DNA of 64,000 bases. Source: Corynebacterium lactis (lineage in GTDB: Bacteria; Actinomycetota; Actinomycetes; Mycobacteriales; Mycobacteriaceae). The notes below the pieces were generated by a model. That model saw only the letters and a list, made by a program, of their open reading frames with translations. It searched no databases and was not told where the DNA came from. The stretch covers positions 806,001 through 870,000 of the forward strand of contig NZ_ULHE01000001.1 in assembly GCF_900519355.1 (NCBI RefSeq), given 5' to 3'. Made by a program: the position numbers and the translations under genes. Below are positions 16,553 through 26,673 of the stretch, one piece after another; position 1 is the stretch's first letter, and each line of letters starts with the position of its first letter.

Positions 16553-16968
16553 TTGCGTCTCGCCTCCTTCTGCTCACCGTCTGAGTCGTTCGCAGTCTGC
16601 GTCACTTCAGTGTAGTCTTCACGGTCCGATAAATCACTACCTATGTTGTCAGCGGGCGCGTCTGGGAGATCCATATTTGTCGGGATCGTCGCGAGGATAG
16701 CGTCGATAAAACGTTGATCCGACTCAGACAGTTTGCCCTTGTCATCGAGTGCGTCGAGGGCATTGATCCCAAGGAGATTCGCGAAATCGTCGTCGGATGC
16801 GACATGGTCGGCGGCCCACCGCAGATTTCGGTGCCATTCCTCCGCTGACTTTTGCCGCGCTTCGTGCCTGTGCTGCAAAAACCATAAAACGAGAGCGCCT
16901 ACTTGCGTAATTAGTGCGACCCCGAGCGCGAGAGCAACCGCGCCCCAGACGGGCATGGTGCTGGACAT
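16549..16968 (-). CDS. Small membrane-anchored protein, unknown function
   Basis: 139 residues. One N-terminal membrane segment (about residues 7-30: GAVALALGVALITQVGALVL) is followed by a charged cytoplasmic part. That part includes a helical stretch with WHRNLRWAADHVASDD and a pattern (LGINALDAL) seen in short proteins that resemble membrane-tethered phage or accessory factors. The tail is rich in Asp, Glu and Lys. It is coupled by ATGA to the 58-residue gene. Family not recognised. Codon use is somewhat less GC-rich than in leuCD, hinting at an accessory origin. Confidence 0.7.
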   Translation of the reverse strand: MSSTMPVWGAVALALGVALITQVGALVLWFLQHRHEARQKSAEEWHRNLRWAADHVASDDDFANLLGINALDALDDKGKLSESDQRFIDAILATIPTNMDLPDAPADNIGSDLSDREDYTEVTQTANDSDGEQKEARRK

Positions 16969-16976
16969 TGCGCCCC

Positions 16977-17957
16977 CTACTTCACCGGCAGCGCCGACGC
17001 GTAGTAGTCGGCGGTGGTGAGCACCCCGTCGTTGAAGCCGAGCACCCAGGCGGAGCCCTTCTTGCAGTTGATCTCGCCGTCCAGCGGCAGCGTACCCGCC
17101 GCGGACAGCGACGCCAGCAGGTGCGGAATCGTGTGGCCCTGCGAGCAGACAACGCTCACCCCGCCCAGCGCGACGACATCCGCGAACGCCTTCTTGGCGA
17201 GCACCTCCTGGGAGATCCAGTACTCGTCGCCGAAGCGCTCGTCGACCGCGACCTCCAGCCCCAGCTCGGCGGCCAGTGGCGCGACCGTGTCGGCGCAGCG
17301 CACCGGGTCGGCCGAGTAGATGCGCTCGGGGTGGAAGCCCTCCAGCTCGCTGACCAGCAGCTCCGCCTGCCGACGTCCCTTCTTGTCCAGCGGCCGCAGC
17401 AAATCATTGCCAGACCAGTTGGCGCGGGAGTGGGCGCGGCCGTGGCGCACCAGAATCAGGCGGGCGTCCGGCTCGGAGGTCAGGCGCTTGCGGGCCTTCG
17501 CCAGCACCTGGCGGTCCAGGTCGTAGGACACCAGCTTCTCGGCCTCGTCGAAGCGCACCCAGCGCAGCTCGTTGACCTCGCTGTTCTTCTCAAAGTCGCC
17601 GTCCAGCACCTCGGCGGTCCAGTACCAGACCAGCTTGGTGCGGCTGCCGACGGGGTAGGAGACCCGACCCACGAGCTTGCCCAGGCGGACGCGGTAGCCG
17701 GTCTCCTCCCAGATCTCTCGGACGGCCGTGGCCGGCAGATTCTCGCCGGAGTCCAGCTTGCCCTTGGGCAGGGACCAGTCGTCGTAATGCGGGCGGTGGA
17801 TGACGCACACCTCGGGGTCGGAGGGCTCCCCGCGCCAGAGGACCGCGCCGGCCGCATACGTCGGCTTGGCGATGCCCTCGGCGGGCGAGTTGGGGATCTC
17901 CTGCAGCCGACCGGTGACGAACGTGTCGCCCTCGCGGTCCTTGTCCTCTTCGTGCAT
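16977..17957 (-). CDS. mutT1: MutT1-like Nudix hydrolase with histidine-phosphatase domain
   Basis: 326 residues in two domains. The N-terminal Nudix domain has its box spread over GKLDSGEN and REIWEETGY (about residues 75-97 from the Met at 17984). The C-terminal histidine-phosphatase domain has LVRHGRA and SQGHTIP as catalytic His motifs. Mycobacterial MutT1 has the same fusion and cleans the nucleotide pool of 8-oxo-dGTP by two successive hydrolyses, and also acts on Ap4A-type nucleotides. The ATG at 17957 is chosen because an AGGGAGG site lies 5 bases upstream; the TTG at 17984 is weaker. Confidence 0.9.
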   Translation of the reverse strand: MHEEDKDREGDTFVTGRLQEIPNSPAEGIAKPTYAAGAVLWRGEPSDPEVCVIHRPHYDDWSLPKGKLDSGENLPATAVREIWEETGYRVRLGKLVGRVSYPVGSRTKLVWYWTAEVLDGDFEKNSEVNELRWVRFDEAEKLVSYDLDRQVLAKARKRLTSEPDARLILVRHGRAHSRANWSGNDLLRPLDKKGRRQAELLVSELEGFHPERIYSADPVRCADTVAPLAAELGLEVAVDERFGDEYWISQEVLAKKAFADVVALGGVSVVCSQGHTIPHLLASLSAAGTLPLDGEINCKKGSAWVLGFNDGVLTTADYYASALPVK

Positions 17958-17990
17958 GGTGTCCTCCCTGTTCGCGACTAGCAATGGGCC

Positions 17991-18003
17991 ATACGGTCCG
18001 TAT
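17991..18003. promoter_or_regulatory. Perfect palindrome between mutT1 and gpsA
   Basis: ATACGG-T-CCGTAT is symmetric over 13 bases and lies 34 bases upstream of the mutT1 start, in the divergent mutT1/gpsA gap. It resembles TetR-type operators. Confidence 0.35.
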
Positions 18004-18095
18004 TTCCTCAGCCGAGCTTAGTATCCGCCCGCGGGCTTCGCCGGACGCAGCTAAACTGGGGTGCCAAAGGCTCAAGTGGGAAAGGGTGAGGCGCC

Positions 18096-19094
18096 GTGGT
18101 GGCTGTTTCGGTAATGGGGGCGGGCTCGTGGGGCACGACCCTGGCTAAGGTGTTCGCGGACGCGGGCAACCCCGTGAAGCTGTGGTCGCGCAGGGCGGAG
18201 CAGGCGCAGCGCATCCAGATCACGCGCGAGAACCACGACTACCTCCCGGGCCTCGGCCTGCCCCGCAACCTGGAGGCGACCTCGGACGCGGCCTTTGCGC
18301 TTGCCGACGCCGACATTGTCGTCCTCGGTGTTCCCTCGCAGACCCTGCGCGGCAACCTGGCCGCCTGGAAGGAGCACATCGGGCCGCAGACAATCCTGCT
18401 GAGCCTGGCCAAGGGCGTGGAGAAGGAGACCCACCTGCGCATGAGCGAGGTCATCGCCGAGGTCACCGGCTTCGGCCCCGAGCGCATCGCGGTGCTCTCC
18501 GGCCCGAACCTGGCCCGCGAGGTCGCCCTCGAGCAGCCGGCCGCAACCGTGATTGCATGCTCGGACGAGAACAACGCCAAGATGATCCAGGCGGCGGTCG
18601 CGACCAACTACTTCCGGCCCTACACCAACACCGACGTCATCGGCTGCGAGATCGGCGGCGCCTGCAAGAACGTCATCGCGCTGGCCTGCGGCATGGCCTC
18701 TGGGCAGGGGCTCGGCGAGAACACGCTGGCCACCATCATTACGCGCGGCCTGGCGGAGATCACCCGCCTGGGTGCCGCCGTCGGCGCGGAGGCCAAGACC
18801 TTCGCGGGCCTGGCCGGCATCGGCGACCTGGTGGCGACCTGCTCCTCGCCGCTATCGCGCAACCGCACCTTCGGCGACCGCCTGGGCCGCGGCGACACCC
18901 TGGAGCAGGCGCAGCACGCCACCCGCGGGCAGGTCGCCGAAGGCGTCATCTCCTCGATCTCGGTGCGCGACCTGGCGCGCAGCAACGGCGTCGAGATGCC
19001 GATCACCGAGGCCGTCTACGCCGTCTGCCACGAGGGCGTGAAGGTCGACGAAACAATTCGCGCACTGATGGGGCGTAGCCGCAAGGCCGAGTGA
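18096..19094 (+). CDS. gpsA: Glycerol-3-phosphate dehydrogenase [NAD(P)+]
   Basis: 332 residues; reduces dihydroxyacetone phosphate to sn-glycerol 3-phosphate for phospholipid synthesis in the cytoplasm. The Rossmann motif [12 protein letters not shown] is at residues 6-17, the catalytic Lys lies in [13 protein letters not shown], and NRTFGDRLG is the conserved C-terminal motif. The start is GTG at 18096, with AAAGGGTGAGG upstream. First gene of the gpsA-ddl run, as in other Mycobacteriales. Confidence 0.95.
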   Translation: MVAVSVMGAGSWGTTLAKVFADAGNPVKLWSRRAEQAQRIQITRENHDYLPGLGLPRNLEATSDAAFALADADIVVLGVPSQTLRGNLAAWKEHIGPQTILLSLAKGVEKETHLRMSEVIAEVTGFGPERIAVLSGPNLAREVALEQPAATVIACSDENNAKMIQAAVATNYFRPYTNTDVIGCEIGGACKNVIALACGMASGQGLGENTLATIITRGLAEITRLGAAVGAEAKTFAGLAGIGDLVATCSSPLSRNRTFGDRLGRGDTLEQAQHATRGQVAEGVISSISVRDLARSNGVEMPITEAVYAVCHEGVKVDETIRALMGRSRKAE

Positions 19095-19131
19095 GTCCGG
19101 CGCACTAGAAGGCGGAGTAGAATCAGCAACC

Positions 19132-20226
19132 ATGACTTCGTCGAACCCCTCGTCTGATTCCCGCATCTCCGTCGCCGTCATCTACGGCGGCGCAAGCCCG
19201 GAGCACAGCGTCTCCTGCGTGTCCGCGGGCGCCATCATGGAGCACCTTGACCCGGAGCGCTTCCGCGTTGTCCCGGTGGGCATCACCCGCGACGGCGTCT
19301 GGACCGTCGGCACGAGCGACCTGGACTCCCTGCACAAGCACGGGCGCACCCTGCCGGAGGTCCCGGCCGACGGCACCGAGATCGCCCTGAGCACCAGCCC
19401 TGCCCGCCGCGGCGAGTTCCGCTACGTCACCGGCGAGGTCTACGACACCGTCGACGTCATCTTCCCGGTCCTGCACGGCCCGCACGGCGAGGACGGCACC
19501 ATCCAGGGCCTGTTCGAACTCTCCGGCGTGGCCTACGTGGGGCCGGGCGTGCTCGCGTCATCGGCAGGCATGGACAAGGAGCGAACGAAGAACTTGCTGC
19601 ACGCGGCGGGGCTGCCCACGGGCGACCAGGTCGTGCTGCACGCGGGCGAGGAGCTGAGCGGGGCCGAGAAGGAGCGCCTGGGTCTGCCGGTGTTCGTGAA
19701 GCCGGCGCGCGGCGGCTCCTCGATCGGCATTTCGCGTGTCGACGACTGGGCGGCCCTGGACTCAGCGATTGAGCTGGCGAGGGAGCACGACTGGAAGGTC
19801 ATCGTGGAGGCCGGGATCGTCGGCGCGGAGGTCGAGATCGGCGTCCTGCAGCGCGCGAACGGCGAAATTGAGGTCTCCGTCCCGGCGCTGCTCAGCGGCA
19901 CCGAGGACTCGGAGGAGGGCTTCTACGGCTTCGAGACGAAGTACCTGGACGACGTGGTCACGGCCCAGATTCCGGCGCAGCTGCCAGAGAAGGTGCTGCA
20001 GGAGCTGGACGCGGATGCGCGCCGGGCGTTCCGCGCACTGGGCTGCGACGGCCTGACCCGCGTGGACTTCTTCGTCACCGAGTCCGGCCCGATCATCAAC
20101 GAGGTCAACACCATGCCGGGCTTCACGCCGATCTCGATGTTCCCGCAGATGTTCGCGGCCTCCGGCGTGGCCTACCCGGACCTGCTGGCCGCGCTGATCG
20201 ACCGCGCCCTGGTGGCGCGGCGCTAG
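19132..20226 (+). CDS. ddl: D-alanine--D-alanine ligase
   Basis: 364 residues, ATP-grasp ligase that makes D-Ala-D-Ala for peptidoglycan. The N-terminal motif YGGASPEHSVSCVSA, HGPHGEDGTIQGL, VKPARGGSSIGIS and the C-terminal EVNTMPGFTPISMFP are all present and intact. A -10-like TAGAAT begins 14 bases before the ATG, so the mRNA is probably leaderless and not strictly coupled to gpsA, 37 bases upstream. The stop is 9 bases from the stop of the convergent DUF3515 gene. Confidence 0.96.
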   Translation: MTSSNPSSDSRISVAVIYGGASPEHSVSCVSAGAIMEHLDPERFRVVPVGITRDGVWTVGTSDLDSLHKHGRTLPEVPADGTEIALSTSPARRGEFRYVTGEVYDTVDVIFPVLHGPHGEDGTIQGLFELSGVAYVGPGVLASSAGMDKERTKNLLHAAGLPTGDQVVLHAGEELSGAEKERLGLPVFVKPARGGSSIGISRVDDWAALDSAIELAREHDWKVIVEAGIVGAEVEIGVLQRANGEIEVSVPALLSGTEDSEEGFYGFETKYLDDVVTAQIPAQLPEKVLQELDADARRAFRALGCDGLTRVDFFVTESGPIINEVNTMPGFTPISMFPQMFAASGVAYPDLLAALIDRALVARR

Positions 20227-20235
20227 TCAGCCCTT

Positions 20236-21213
20236 CTACTTAGCCTCGGACGGCGAGGTGTTCTTCAGGTTGTCGGCGATGACGCTGGAGAGCACCGGCA
20301 GCAGGCCGGAGGCCTCCGACATCGGCATGTTCACGGCGACAAAGCGCTCGCGGCCGAGCGCGTACCAGGTGCCGGCGGTACCGGATGACAGCGAGGGCTC
20401 GTTGAACCACACGATGTCGCCGACCTGGGTCAGCTGCTTGGACACCGCGTAGCCCGGCGCCTCGTCGACGCCGCAGCGCAGCGTAATCGGGTCGGCGGCC
20501 GTGCCGCCCCAGACGAGCATGTCCTTCGGCAGGCTCTCCGGGAGCTCGTCGGCGCCGAGCAGGTGGCGGCCGCCCAGCTCCTTCGGCAGCGCGGCGGTCA
20601 GCCCGGTGCACAGGCTATCGGCCTGCGGCGCCGCGAGCGTCGACAGCGGGATGGGGCTGCGCTTCGGGGTGACCTTGTACTCGGAGTCGGGGCGCAGCGC
20701 CTCGGCCAGGTCGCCGAGGGCGTCCTCCGCATTGGCGTGGCCCTCGGCGGTGATGGCCACGACCGGCTCGCGGCCGACGGTGAACCAGGTCGACAGGGTG
20801 TCGTCGGTGGAGTCCACGACGCGCAGCCACTCGACGCCGTCAACGGTCTTGGTCCTCGCCAGGTCGTTGAACTGGGCTGGGACCGGAGCGCCGCAGCGCA
20901 GCGTGATGCGGTCGCTCTCCAGGTTGCGGTAGACGGCCGCACCGAGCGGGGCGGGGTCGGCAACCTGGGCGCGGACCAGGCCTGCGGCGCGGTCCGGGAG
21001 GCGGTCGAGAAGCGCGGCGCACTCGGGGGAGTCGTCCGCGGGCAGCTCCGGGTTCGAGATGGCCACCGGCTGCGCTGCCTGCGTGTCCTGCACGTACTTG
21101 GCGACGCCGATCACGCCCAGGACGGCGACGACGGCGACGGCAAGTGCAACGGCCGCCCGTCGACGGCTACTGTTGGCCTGTACAGTTTCTCCCGATTGAG
21201 GTGCGTTTCCCAT
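20236..21213 (-). CDS. DUF3515 protein with the domain duplicated in tandem
   Basis: 325 residues. A membrane segment (about 19-39) anchors an extracytoplasmic part made of two homologous halves, about residues 50-172 and 188-315. Both contain the exact string ITLRCG (103-108 and 243-248), a preceding Cys (65 and 202), and the pattern W-F/Y-x-x-GRE-x-x-VA near 143-153 and 283-293. DUF3515 proteins in mycobacteria, as I remember them, have one such unit and about 180 residues. The ATG at 21213 is chosen; the open frame farther upstream is antisense to thiL. Function unknown. Conserved neighbour of ddl and thiL. Confidence 0.85.
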   Translation of the reverse strand: MGNAPQSGETVQANSSRRRAAVALAVAVVAVLGVIGVAKYVQDTQAAQPVAISNPELPADDSPECAALLDRLPDRAAGLVRAQVADPAPLGAAVYRNLESDRITLRCGAPVPAQFNDLARTKTVDGVEWLRVVDSTDDTLSTWFTVGREPVVAITAEGHANAEDALGDLAEALRPDSEYKVTPKRSPIPLSTLAAPQADSLCTGLTAALPKELGGRHLLGADELPESLPKDMLVWGGTAADPITLRCGVDEAPGYAVSKQLTQVGDIVWFNEPSLSSGTAGTWYALGRERFVAVNMPMSEASGLLPVLSSVIADNLKNTSPSEAK

Positions 21214-21276
21214 ACGGCCAATCCTACGTTGCCGCCGGGGAGACTGGGACAACGAGGACCGGATTACCAAAGGACC

Positions 21277-22245
21277 GTGAAAGCCACAGTGACTGAGCAG
21301 ACTATCGCCGACATCGGCGAATTCGGCGTCATCGAGGCCATCCGGGCGATTGCCCCGTCGGCGCGCAACGGCGACGACGCGGCCGTCCTGGCCCAGACCA
21401 CCCCGAACGCCCGCTTCGTGGCGTCCACCGACATGCTGGTTCAGGGCCGTCACTTCCGGCTCGACTGGTCGACCCCGCAGCAGGTGGGCGCGAAGGCCGC
21501 GATCCAGAACTTCGCGGACATCGAGTCGATGGGCGCGCGCCCGACGGCCATCCTCTTCGGCATCTCGGCCCCGCTGTCGACGCCGGTGCGCGTCGTCACC
21601 GGAATCGCCGAGGGGCTGTGGGAGCAGGGCAAGCAGTGCCCGGCGGAGCTGGTCGGAGGCGACGTCGTCAGCGGTGACAGCCTGGTCATCTCCATCACGG
21701 CGATGGGGGAGCTGGGCGGCCTGTCGCGCCCGCTGCTGCGCTCCGGCGCGAAGCCGGGGGACACGGTCATCGCCTCGGGCCGGATCGGTTACTCGGCGGC
21801 CGGGCTGGCGCTGCTGCAGAAATTCGGCAGCCCGGCGGCCGTGCCGGAGCAGTTCGCGCCCCTGGTCGCCGCGCACTGCGTCCCGGAGTTCGAGTACCGG
21901 CGCGGAGCGACCGCCAGGGCCGCCGGCGCCCGCTGCCTGACGGACAACTCCGACGGCTTCGTGATCGACATCGGCGCGATCGCGAAGGCCTCCGGCGTCA
22001 CAGTTGAGATCGACGGCGACGCCATCGCCCCCGACGACCTGATGCTCTCCGCGGCCGACTACCTCGGCGCCGACCCCTGGGACTGGGTGCTCACCGGCGG
22101 CGAGGATCACGCGCTGCTCGGCTCCATCCAGGGCGAGCCGCCGACGGGGTTCCGCGCCATCGGCCAGGTGGTCCGCAGCAAGTTCGACGCCGTGCTAATC
22201 GACGGCAAGGCCCCCGCGCACGACAGCGGCTGGGTTTCTTTCTAG
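21277..22245 (+). CDS. thiL: Thiamine-monophosphate kinase
   Basis: 322 residues, PurM/AIR-synthase fold. Phosphorylates thiamine monophosphate to the active cofactor thiamine pyrophosphate. Visible are the N-terminal NGDDAAVL, STDMLVQGRHFRLDW, the metal-binding GDVVSGDSLVIS and LTGGEDHALLGS near the C-terminus. The start is GTG at 21277 or GTG at 21289; the reading frame open far upstream is a shadow of the DUF3515 gene. No TPP riboswitch is visible upstream. Confidence 0.92.
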   Translation: MKATVTEQTIADIGEFGVIEAIRAIAPSARNGDDAAVLAQTTPNARFVASTDMLVQGRHFRLDWSTPQQVGAKAAIQNFADIESMGARPTAILFGISAPLSTPVRVVTGIAEGLWEQGKQCPAELVGGDVVSGDSLVISITAMGELGGLSRPLLRSGAKPGDTVIASGRIGYSAAGLALLQKFGSPAAVPEQFAPLVAAHCVPEFEYRRGATARAAGARCLTDNSDGFVIDIGAIAKASGVTVEIDGDAIAPDDLMLSAADYLGADPWDWVLTGGEDHALLGSIQGEPPTGFRAIGQVVRSKFDAVLIDGKAPAHDSGWVSF

Positions 22246-22254
22246 GAGCAGAAC

Positions 22255-22926
22255 ATGTACGAAGACAAGCCACTTCCCGTCGAGCCCGGCTGGGCGCGCG
22301 TCCTCGAGCCGGTGGCGGGGGAGATTCACCGGATGGGGCAGTTCCTCCGGGAGGAAAACGCCGCCGGTCGCGGCTACCTGCCCGCAGGCTCGGACGTCTT
22401 GCGCGCCTTCACGTACCCCTTCGACGAGGTCAAGGTCCTAATCATCGGCCAGGATCCCTACCCGACGCCGGGGCACGCGATGGGCCTTAGTTTCTCCGTG
22501 CAGCCGGACGTCCGCCCGGTGCCGCGCTCCCTGGCCAATATCTTCAAGGAGTACTCCGCGGACCTCGGCCTGCCGACGCCGGGAAACGGCGACCTGACCC
22601 CGTGGTGCCGCCAGGGTGTGGCCCTGTTTAACAGGGTCCTCACGGTCTCTCCCGGCGCGCCCGCCTCCCACCGGGGCAAGGGCTGGGAGGCCATTACCGA
22701 GCACGCCATCAAGGCCCTGGTCGCGCGCGACAAGCCGCTGGTCGCGATCCTGTGGGGCCGCGACGCCCAGAACCTGCAGAAGTGGATGCCGGGCGTGGAC
22801 TGCATCTGCTCGCCGCACCCGTCGCCGCTGTCGGCGTCGCGGGGCTTCTTCGGCTCGCGCCCGTTTAGCCGCGCGAACGAGTCGCTGCAGCGCCAGGGAG
22901 CGACGCCCATCGATTGGACTCTGTAG
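22255..22926 (+). CDS. ung: Uracil-DNA glycosylase
   Basis: 223 residues, family 1 UDG, which removes uracil from DNA as the first step of base-excision repair. The catalytic water-activating motif [18 protein letters not shown] is near residue 64, and the minor-groove loop [18 protein letters not shown] is near residue 183. The start ATG has AGGAGC 6 bases upstream and lies 9 bases after the thiL stop, so it is probably cotranscribed with thiL. Confidence 0.96.
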   Translation: MYEDKPLPVEPGWARVLEPVAGEIHRMGQFLREENAAGRGYLPAGSDVLRAFTYPFDEVKVLIIGQDPYPTPGHAMGLSFSVQPDVRPVPRSLANIFKEYSADLGLPTPGNGDLTPWCRQGVALFNRVLTVSPGAPASHRGKGWEAITEHAIKALVARDKPLVAILWGRDAQNLQKWMPGVDCICSPHPSPLSASRGFFGSRPFSRANESLQRQGATPIDWTL

Positions 22927-22941
22927 GTAACATCAGTATCC

Positions 22942-24500
22942 ATGTCTTCGGTTGAATCGCACTCGGTTGAGTCCCTCGGCGGCCAGGCCATCCTCGGCTG
23001 GGTCCGCCGCGGGGTCGACGTGCTGCGCCGCCGCCGCGACGAGATCAACGGTATGAACGTCTTCCCGGTGCCGGACTCGGACACGGGATCGAACATGCTG
23101 GCCACGCTGGAATCGGCCTATGCTTCCGCGGAGCGCTCCGATACCTCGGACGTCCGCGCGGTCACCGCGGCGCTTGCGGCCGGCGCGGTGCGGGGTGCCC
23201 GCGGCAATTCCGGGACCGTGCTCTCCCAGGTCTTTCGGGCTCTGGCGGAGGCCGCCTCCGAGGAGGGCATCACCGTCGACGCGATCCGCCACGCCCTGAA
23301 GCTGGCGGTGCGCCACGTCGCCGGCGCCATCGCCAACCCGGTCGAGGGCACCATCCTGACTGTGCTGCGCCACACCGCCGTCGCGCCGAGGAGTACGGCG
23401 GGGGAGACGTCGCGGGCCTGGCCCAGCACGTGTCCGCCGCCGCGCGCGAGGCGCTGGGCAAGACGCCGAGCCAGCTCCCCGCGCTGCGCGAGGCCGGGGT
23501 GGTCGACGCAGGCGGCGCGGGCCTGGTCCTCCTGCTGGACGCGCTTTACGACGAAATCACCGGCCAGGAGGCGGCGCCCGTCGACCTTCACGTTGACGCC
23601 TCGGTCGCCACCGGCCCGGAGATGGAGGTCATGTACCTAATCTCCCTGCCCGACGCGGCCGCCGCGGGGCAGCTGCGCCAGCGGCTGGAGGGACTTGGCA
23701 ACTCGCTGATCGTGGCGGGGGAGGGCGACGGCACGACCCACATGGTGCACATCCATTCCACCGACCCCGGCGCAGCTATCGAGGCGGCGCTGGATTTCGG
23801 CCGCCCCGAGGGCATCCGCATCGAGGTCCTGGAGCAGCCGCCCGTAATGCCGGGCGCCGAGGACCCCTATGCCGGGCGCACCGTCATCGCCGTGGTCCCG
23901 GAGGGGCCGCTGACCAACCTGGTCGCCTCCACTGGCGCAATCCCGGTGAGCCCGACGCCGCGTGCCGTCGGCAAGCGGGATGCGGACCGTGAGTTCGACG
24001 ACGACGTCATCACGAAGGTGCTGACCGCGATGCGCGCGGTGCCGGGGCGCGCGGAGGTCATGCTGCTGCCAAACGGCCTGGCGGGGGCCGACGAGCTGGT
24101 GCAGATCGAGATGGCGGCCGCGGCGGGCAAGCACACCCTCGGCATCGTCCCGACCAGCTCGATTGCGGCGGGCCTGGCCGCCCTGGCGGTGCACGACCCC
24201 GCGCGGCCGCTGGCGGTCGACGCCTACGCCATGAGCGAGGCGGCCTCCGGGATCCGCACGGCGACGGTCGACGCGGGCTCCCAGGAGCTCCCGGAGCAAC
24301 TGCGCCAGCGCCTGGACCAGACCGTCACCGAGATGCTCGGCGGCGGCGGGGAGCTGATCACGCTGCTGCTGGGCAACGCCGCCGCGGCGAGCGTCGTCGA
24401 GCCCCTGCGGGCACGCCTGGCCGCCTCGCACGCGCACGTCGACGTCGTCGCCTACGACGCGGCCGGCATCGGCGACGAGATCCAGATCGGAATCGAGTAG
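22942..24500 (+). CDS. DAK2/FakA-like kinase protein (frameshifted)
   Basis: The N-terminal DAK2 domain has NVFPVPDSDTGSNML and GARGNSGTVLSQ, the nucleotide-binding signatures of the DhaL/FakA group; the C-terminal half matches FakA (DUF1949/DegV-related). The frame changes after base 23385: frame 1 carries codons to 23385 and the downstream frame carries the rest. Restoring one G (GCGGCCGAG for GCGCCGAG) joins the two parts into a continuous protein of about 519 residues. FakA phosphorylates fatty acids bound by FakB; the role in this lineage is unproven. A -10-like TAACAT lies 14 bases before the ATG. Confidence 0.82.
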
Positions 24501-24502
24501 CG

Positions 24503-26658
24503 ATGCTGGGCTGGCTGGGCTCCGACTACGCGCGCACCCCGCTCAACATCGTGGTGGGACCGAAGACGGCGAAGAAGCTGCAGGCCGCCTACGGCGCGGA
24601 GACCGTCGCGGATGCGCTGACGATTTTCCCGAAGCGCTACGTCGCGCAGGGCAAGAGCTTGAACGTCTCCTGGTCGGACCTGGGGGACACCATCACCACC
24701 GTGGTCGAGGTCGATAGCATCCTGCCCGCCCCGGAGCGTGGCGCCTACGACCGCAAGCGGCCCCTGAAGCTGGTGGTCAGCGACGGCTCGCGCCGCCTTC
24801 CCGTGGCCATCTTCGGCCAGGAGTGGCTGCGCAAGGTCCTCTACCCGGGCATCCGCCTGCTGATTCTCGGCACGCTCAGCGAGTTCCGCGGCGACCTGCA
24901 GATCAAGAACGTCGACTGCCTCGTCCTCCACGACGACGGCACCCCCGGCGCCGCCACCGGCAAGCTGGCCACCCTGACCAAGACCGCCCAGGGGCTCGCC
25001 GAGATGCAGCGCCTGCTCACACGGCCCTACCTGCCCATCTACCGCGGCCGCAAGGGCGTGGCCGGCATCCACATGGCGCTGTATATGCAGCGCATCCTCG
25101 AGTGGCTGCCGCTCCAGCCGGAGCCGCTGCCGAATCCGCCTCTCGGCCTGCCCACCTTCGACGACGCCCTGCGCGGCGCCCATTTCCCGACCGTGGCGGG
25201 CCCCGCGCCAGCGCTCGACCGCCTGAAGTACGACGAGGCCCTTGAGCTGCAACTTGCCGTCGGCAAGCGCAGGGAGATCCAGGGGCGTCTGTCCGCTCCG
25301 GTGTGCAAGCCTCTTCCCGGCGGCGTGCGCGAGCAGCTGCGCGCCGGGCTGCCCTTTTCGCTTACCGACGGCCAGTCCTCGGTCGCATCCGAGCTGGAGG
25401 CCGACCTGGAGGGCGGGCATCCCATGAACCGCCTGCTCGCCGGCGAGGTCGGCTCCGGTAAGACGGTCGTGGCGCTGATGGGAATGGCGCAGGCCATCGA
25501 CGCGGGGAGACAGTGCGCGCTGCTGGCGCCGACGGAGGTGCTGGCGCAGCAGCACCACCGCTCGATCACGGCGATGCTGGAGCGGGCGGGGGTGGACGTG
25601 AATGTGCGGCTCCTGACAGGCTCCCTGCCGACCGCCGAGCGCCGGCAGACCCTGCTGGAGGCGGTCAGCGGCGAGGCGGACATCGTGGTCGGCACGCACG
25701 CGCTGCTCAGCGAGGGCGTGGAGTTCTTTGACCTCGGCCTGGTCGTGGTGGACGAGCAGCACCGCTTCGGCGTGCGCCAGCGCGACCGCCTGCGCAGCCG
25801 GGGCCGCGGCGGGCTGACCCCGCACCTGCTGGTCATGACGGCGACGCCGATCCCGCGCACCGTGGCCATGACCATCTTCGGCGACCTGGCGGTCTCGCAG
25901 TTGACGGAGCTGCCCGCAGGCCGAAAGGAGATCCAGACCTTCGTGGTCCCGACCGTGGAGCTGCCCCGCTGGGAGGAGCGCACCTGGGAGCGCATCGGCG
26001 AGGACGTCGCCGCGGGCAACCGGGCCTTCATCGTCTGCCCGCGCATCACCGCCGACCCGGAGCAGTACCTCGACGAGTCCGTCGAGTCCGTGCTGGCCAA
26101 GGCCCGCGCGAAGCTGCCCGGCGCCCGCGTCGGCGAGCTGCACGGCCAGATGGACCCCGAGGACAAGGACCGCGCCATGCAGGCGTTCGCCGCGGGAGAC
26201 CTGGACGTTTTGGTGTCCACCACCGTCATCGAGGTCGGCGTGGACGTGCCGGAGGCGACCATCATGATGATCCGTCGCGCCGAGAGCTTCGGCATCTCCC
26301 AGATCCACCAGCTCCGCGGCCGCGTCGGGCGCGGCGACCACGGGGGCCTGTGCTTCCTGTGCACGCACACCCACTCCGGCACGCCCGAGCGCGCCCGACT
26401 CGACCGCATCGCCGCCACCACCGACGGCGTCGAGCTGGCCGAGCTAGACCTCGCCACCCGCTCCTTCGGCGACCTGCTCGGCGACGACCAGTCCGGCATC
26501 GCCACCGGGCTCGGGCTGGTGGACCTCACCACCGACGCGCCATCATCGAGCGCTCGCGTGCCGACGCCGCCCACCTCCTGTCCGCGCAGCCCGACGCGGT
26601 GGAGCACCTGATCTCGGACATCGACGCCGAGCAGTCCGATTACCTCGACCGGGCCTGA
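24503..26658 (+). CDS. recG: ATP-dependent DNA helicase RecG (frameshifted near the 3' end)
   Basis: A wedge (OB-fold) domain, then superfamily 2 helicase motifs: GEVGSGKTVVALMG (Walker A), VVDEQHRFG (DExH-type), TATPIPRT, STTVIEVGVDVPEAT and QLRGRVGRGDHGGLC. RecG reverses stalled forks and branch-migrates Holliday junctions. The frame is lost after base 26539, where GCGCCATC would need to be GCGGCCATC; the last 40 residues or so (IIERSRADAAHLL to the stop at 26658) continue in another frame. As written, the product ends at 26611 with an unrelated tail. Confidence 0.88.
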
Positions 26659-26673
26659 CGTAGACTGTTGGGC

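Noticed and set aside
20563-21276. Upstream extension of thiL by about 238 codons
   Set aside because: It runs antisense to the DUF3515 gene and lacks any ThiL-like sequence; conserved ThiL sequence starts just after 21277.
21277-22245. TPP riboswitch for thiL
   Set aside because: The space upstream is short and shows no TPP-aptamer conserved elements.
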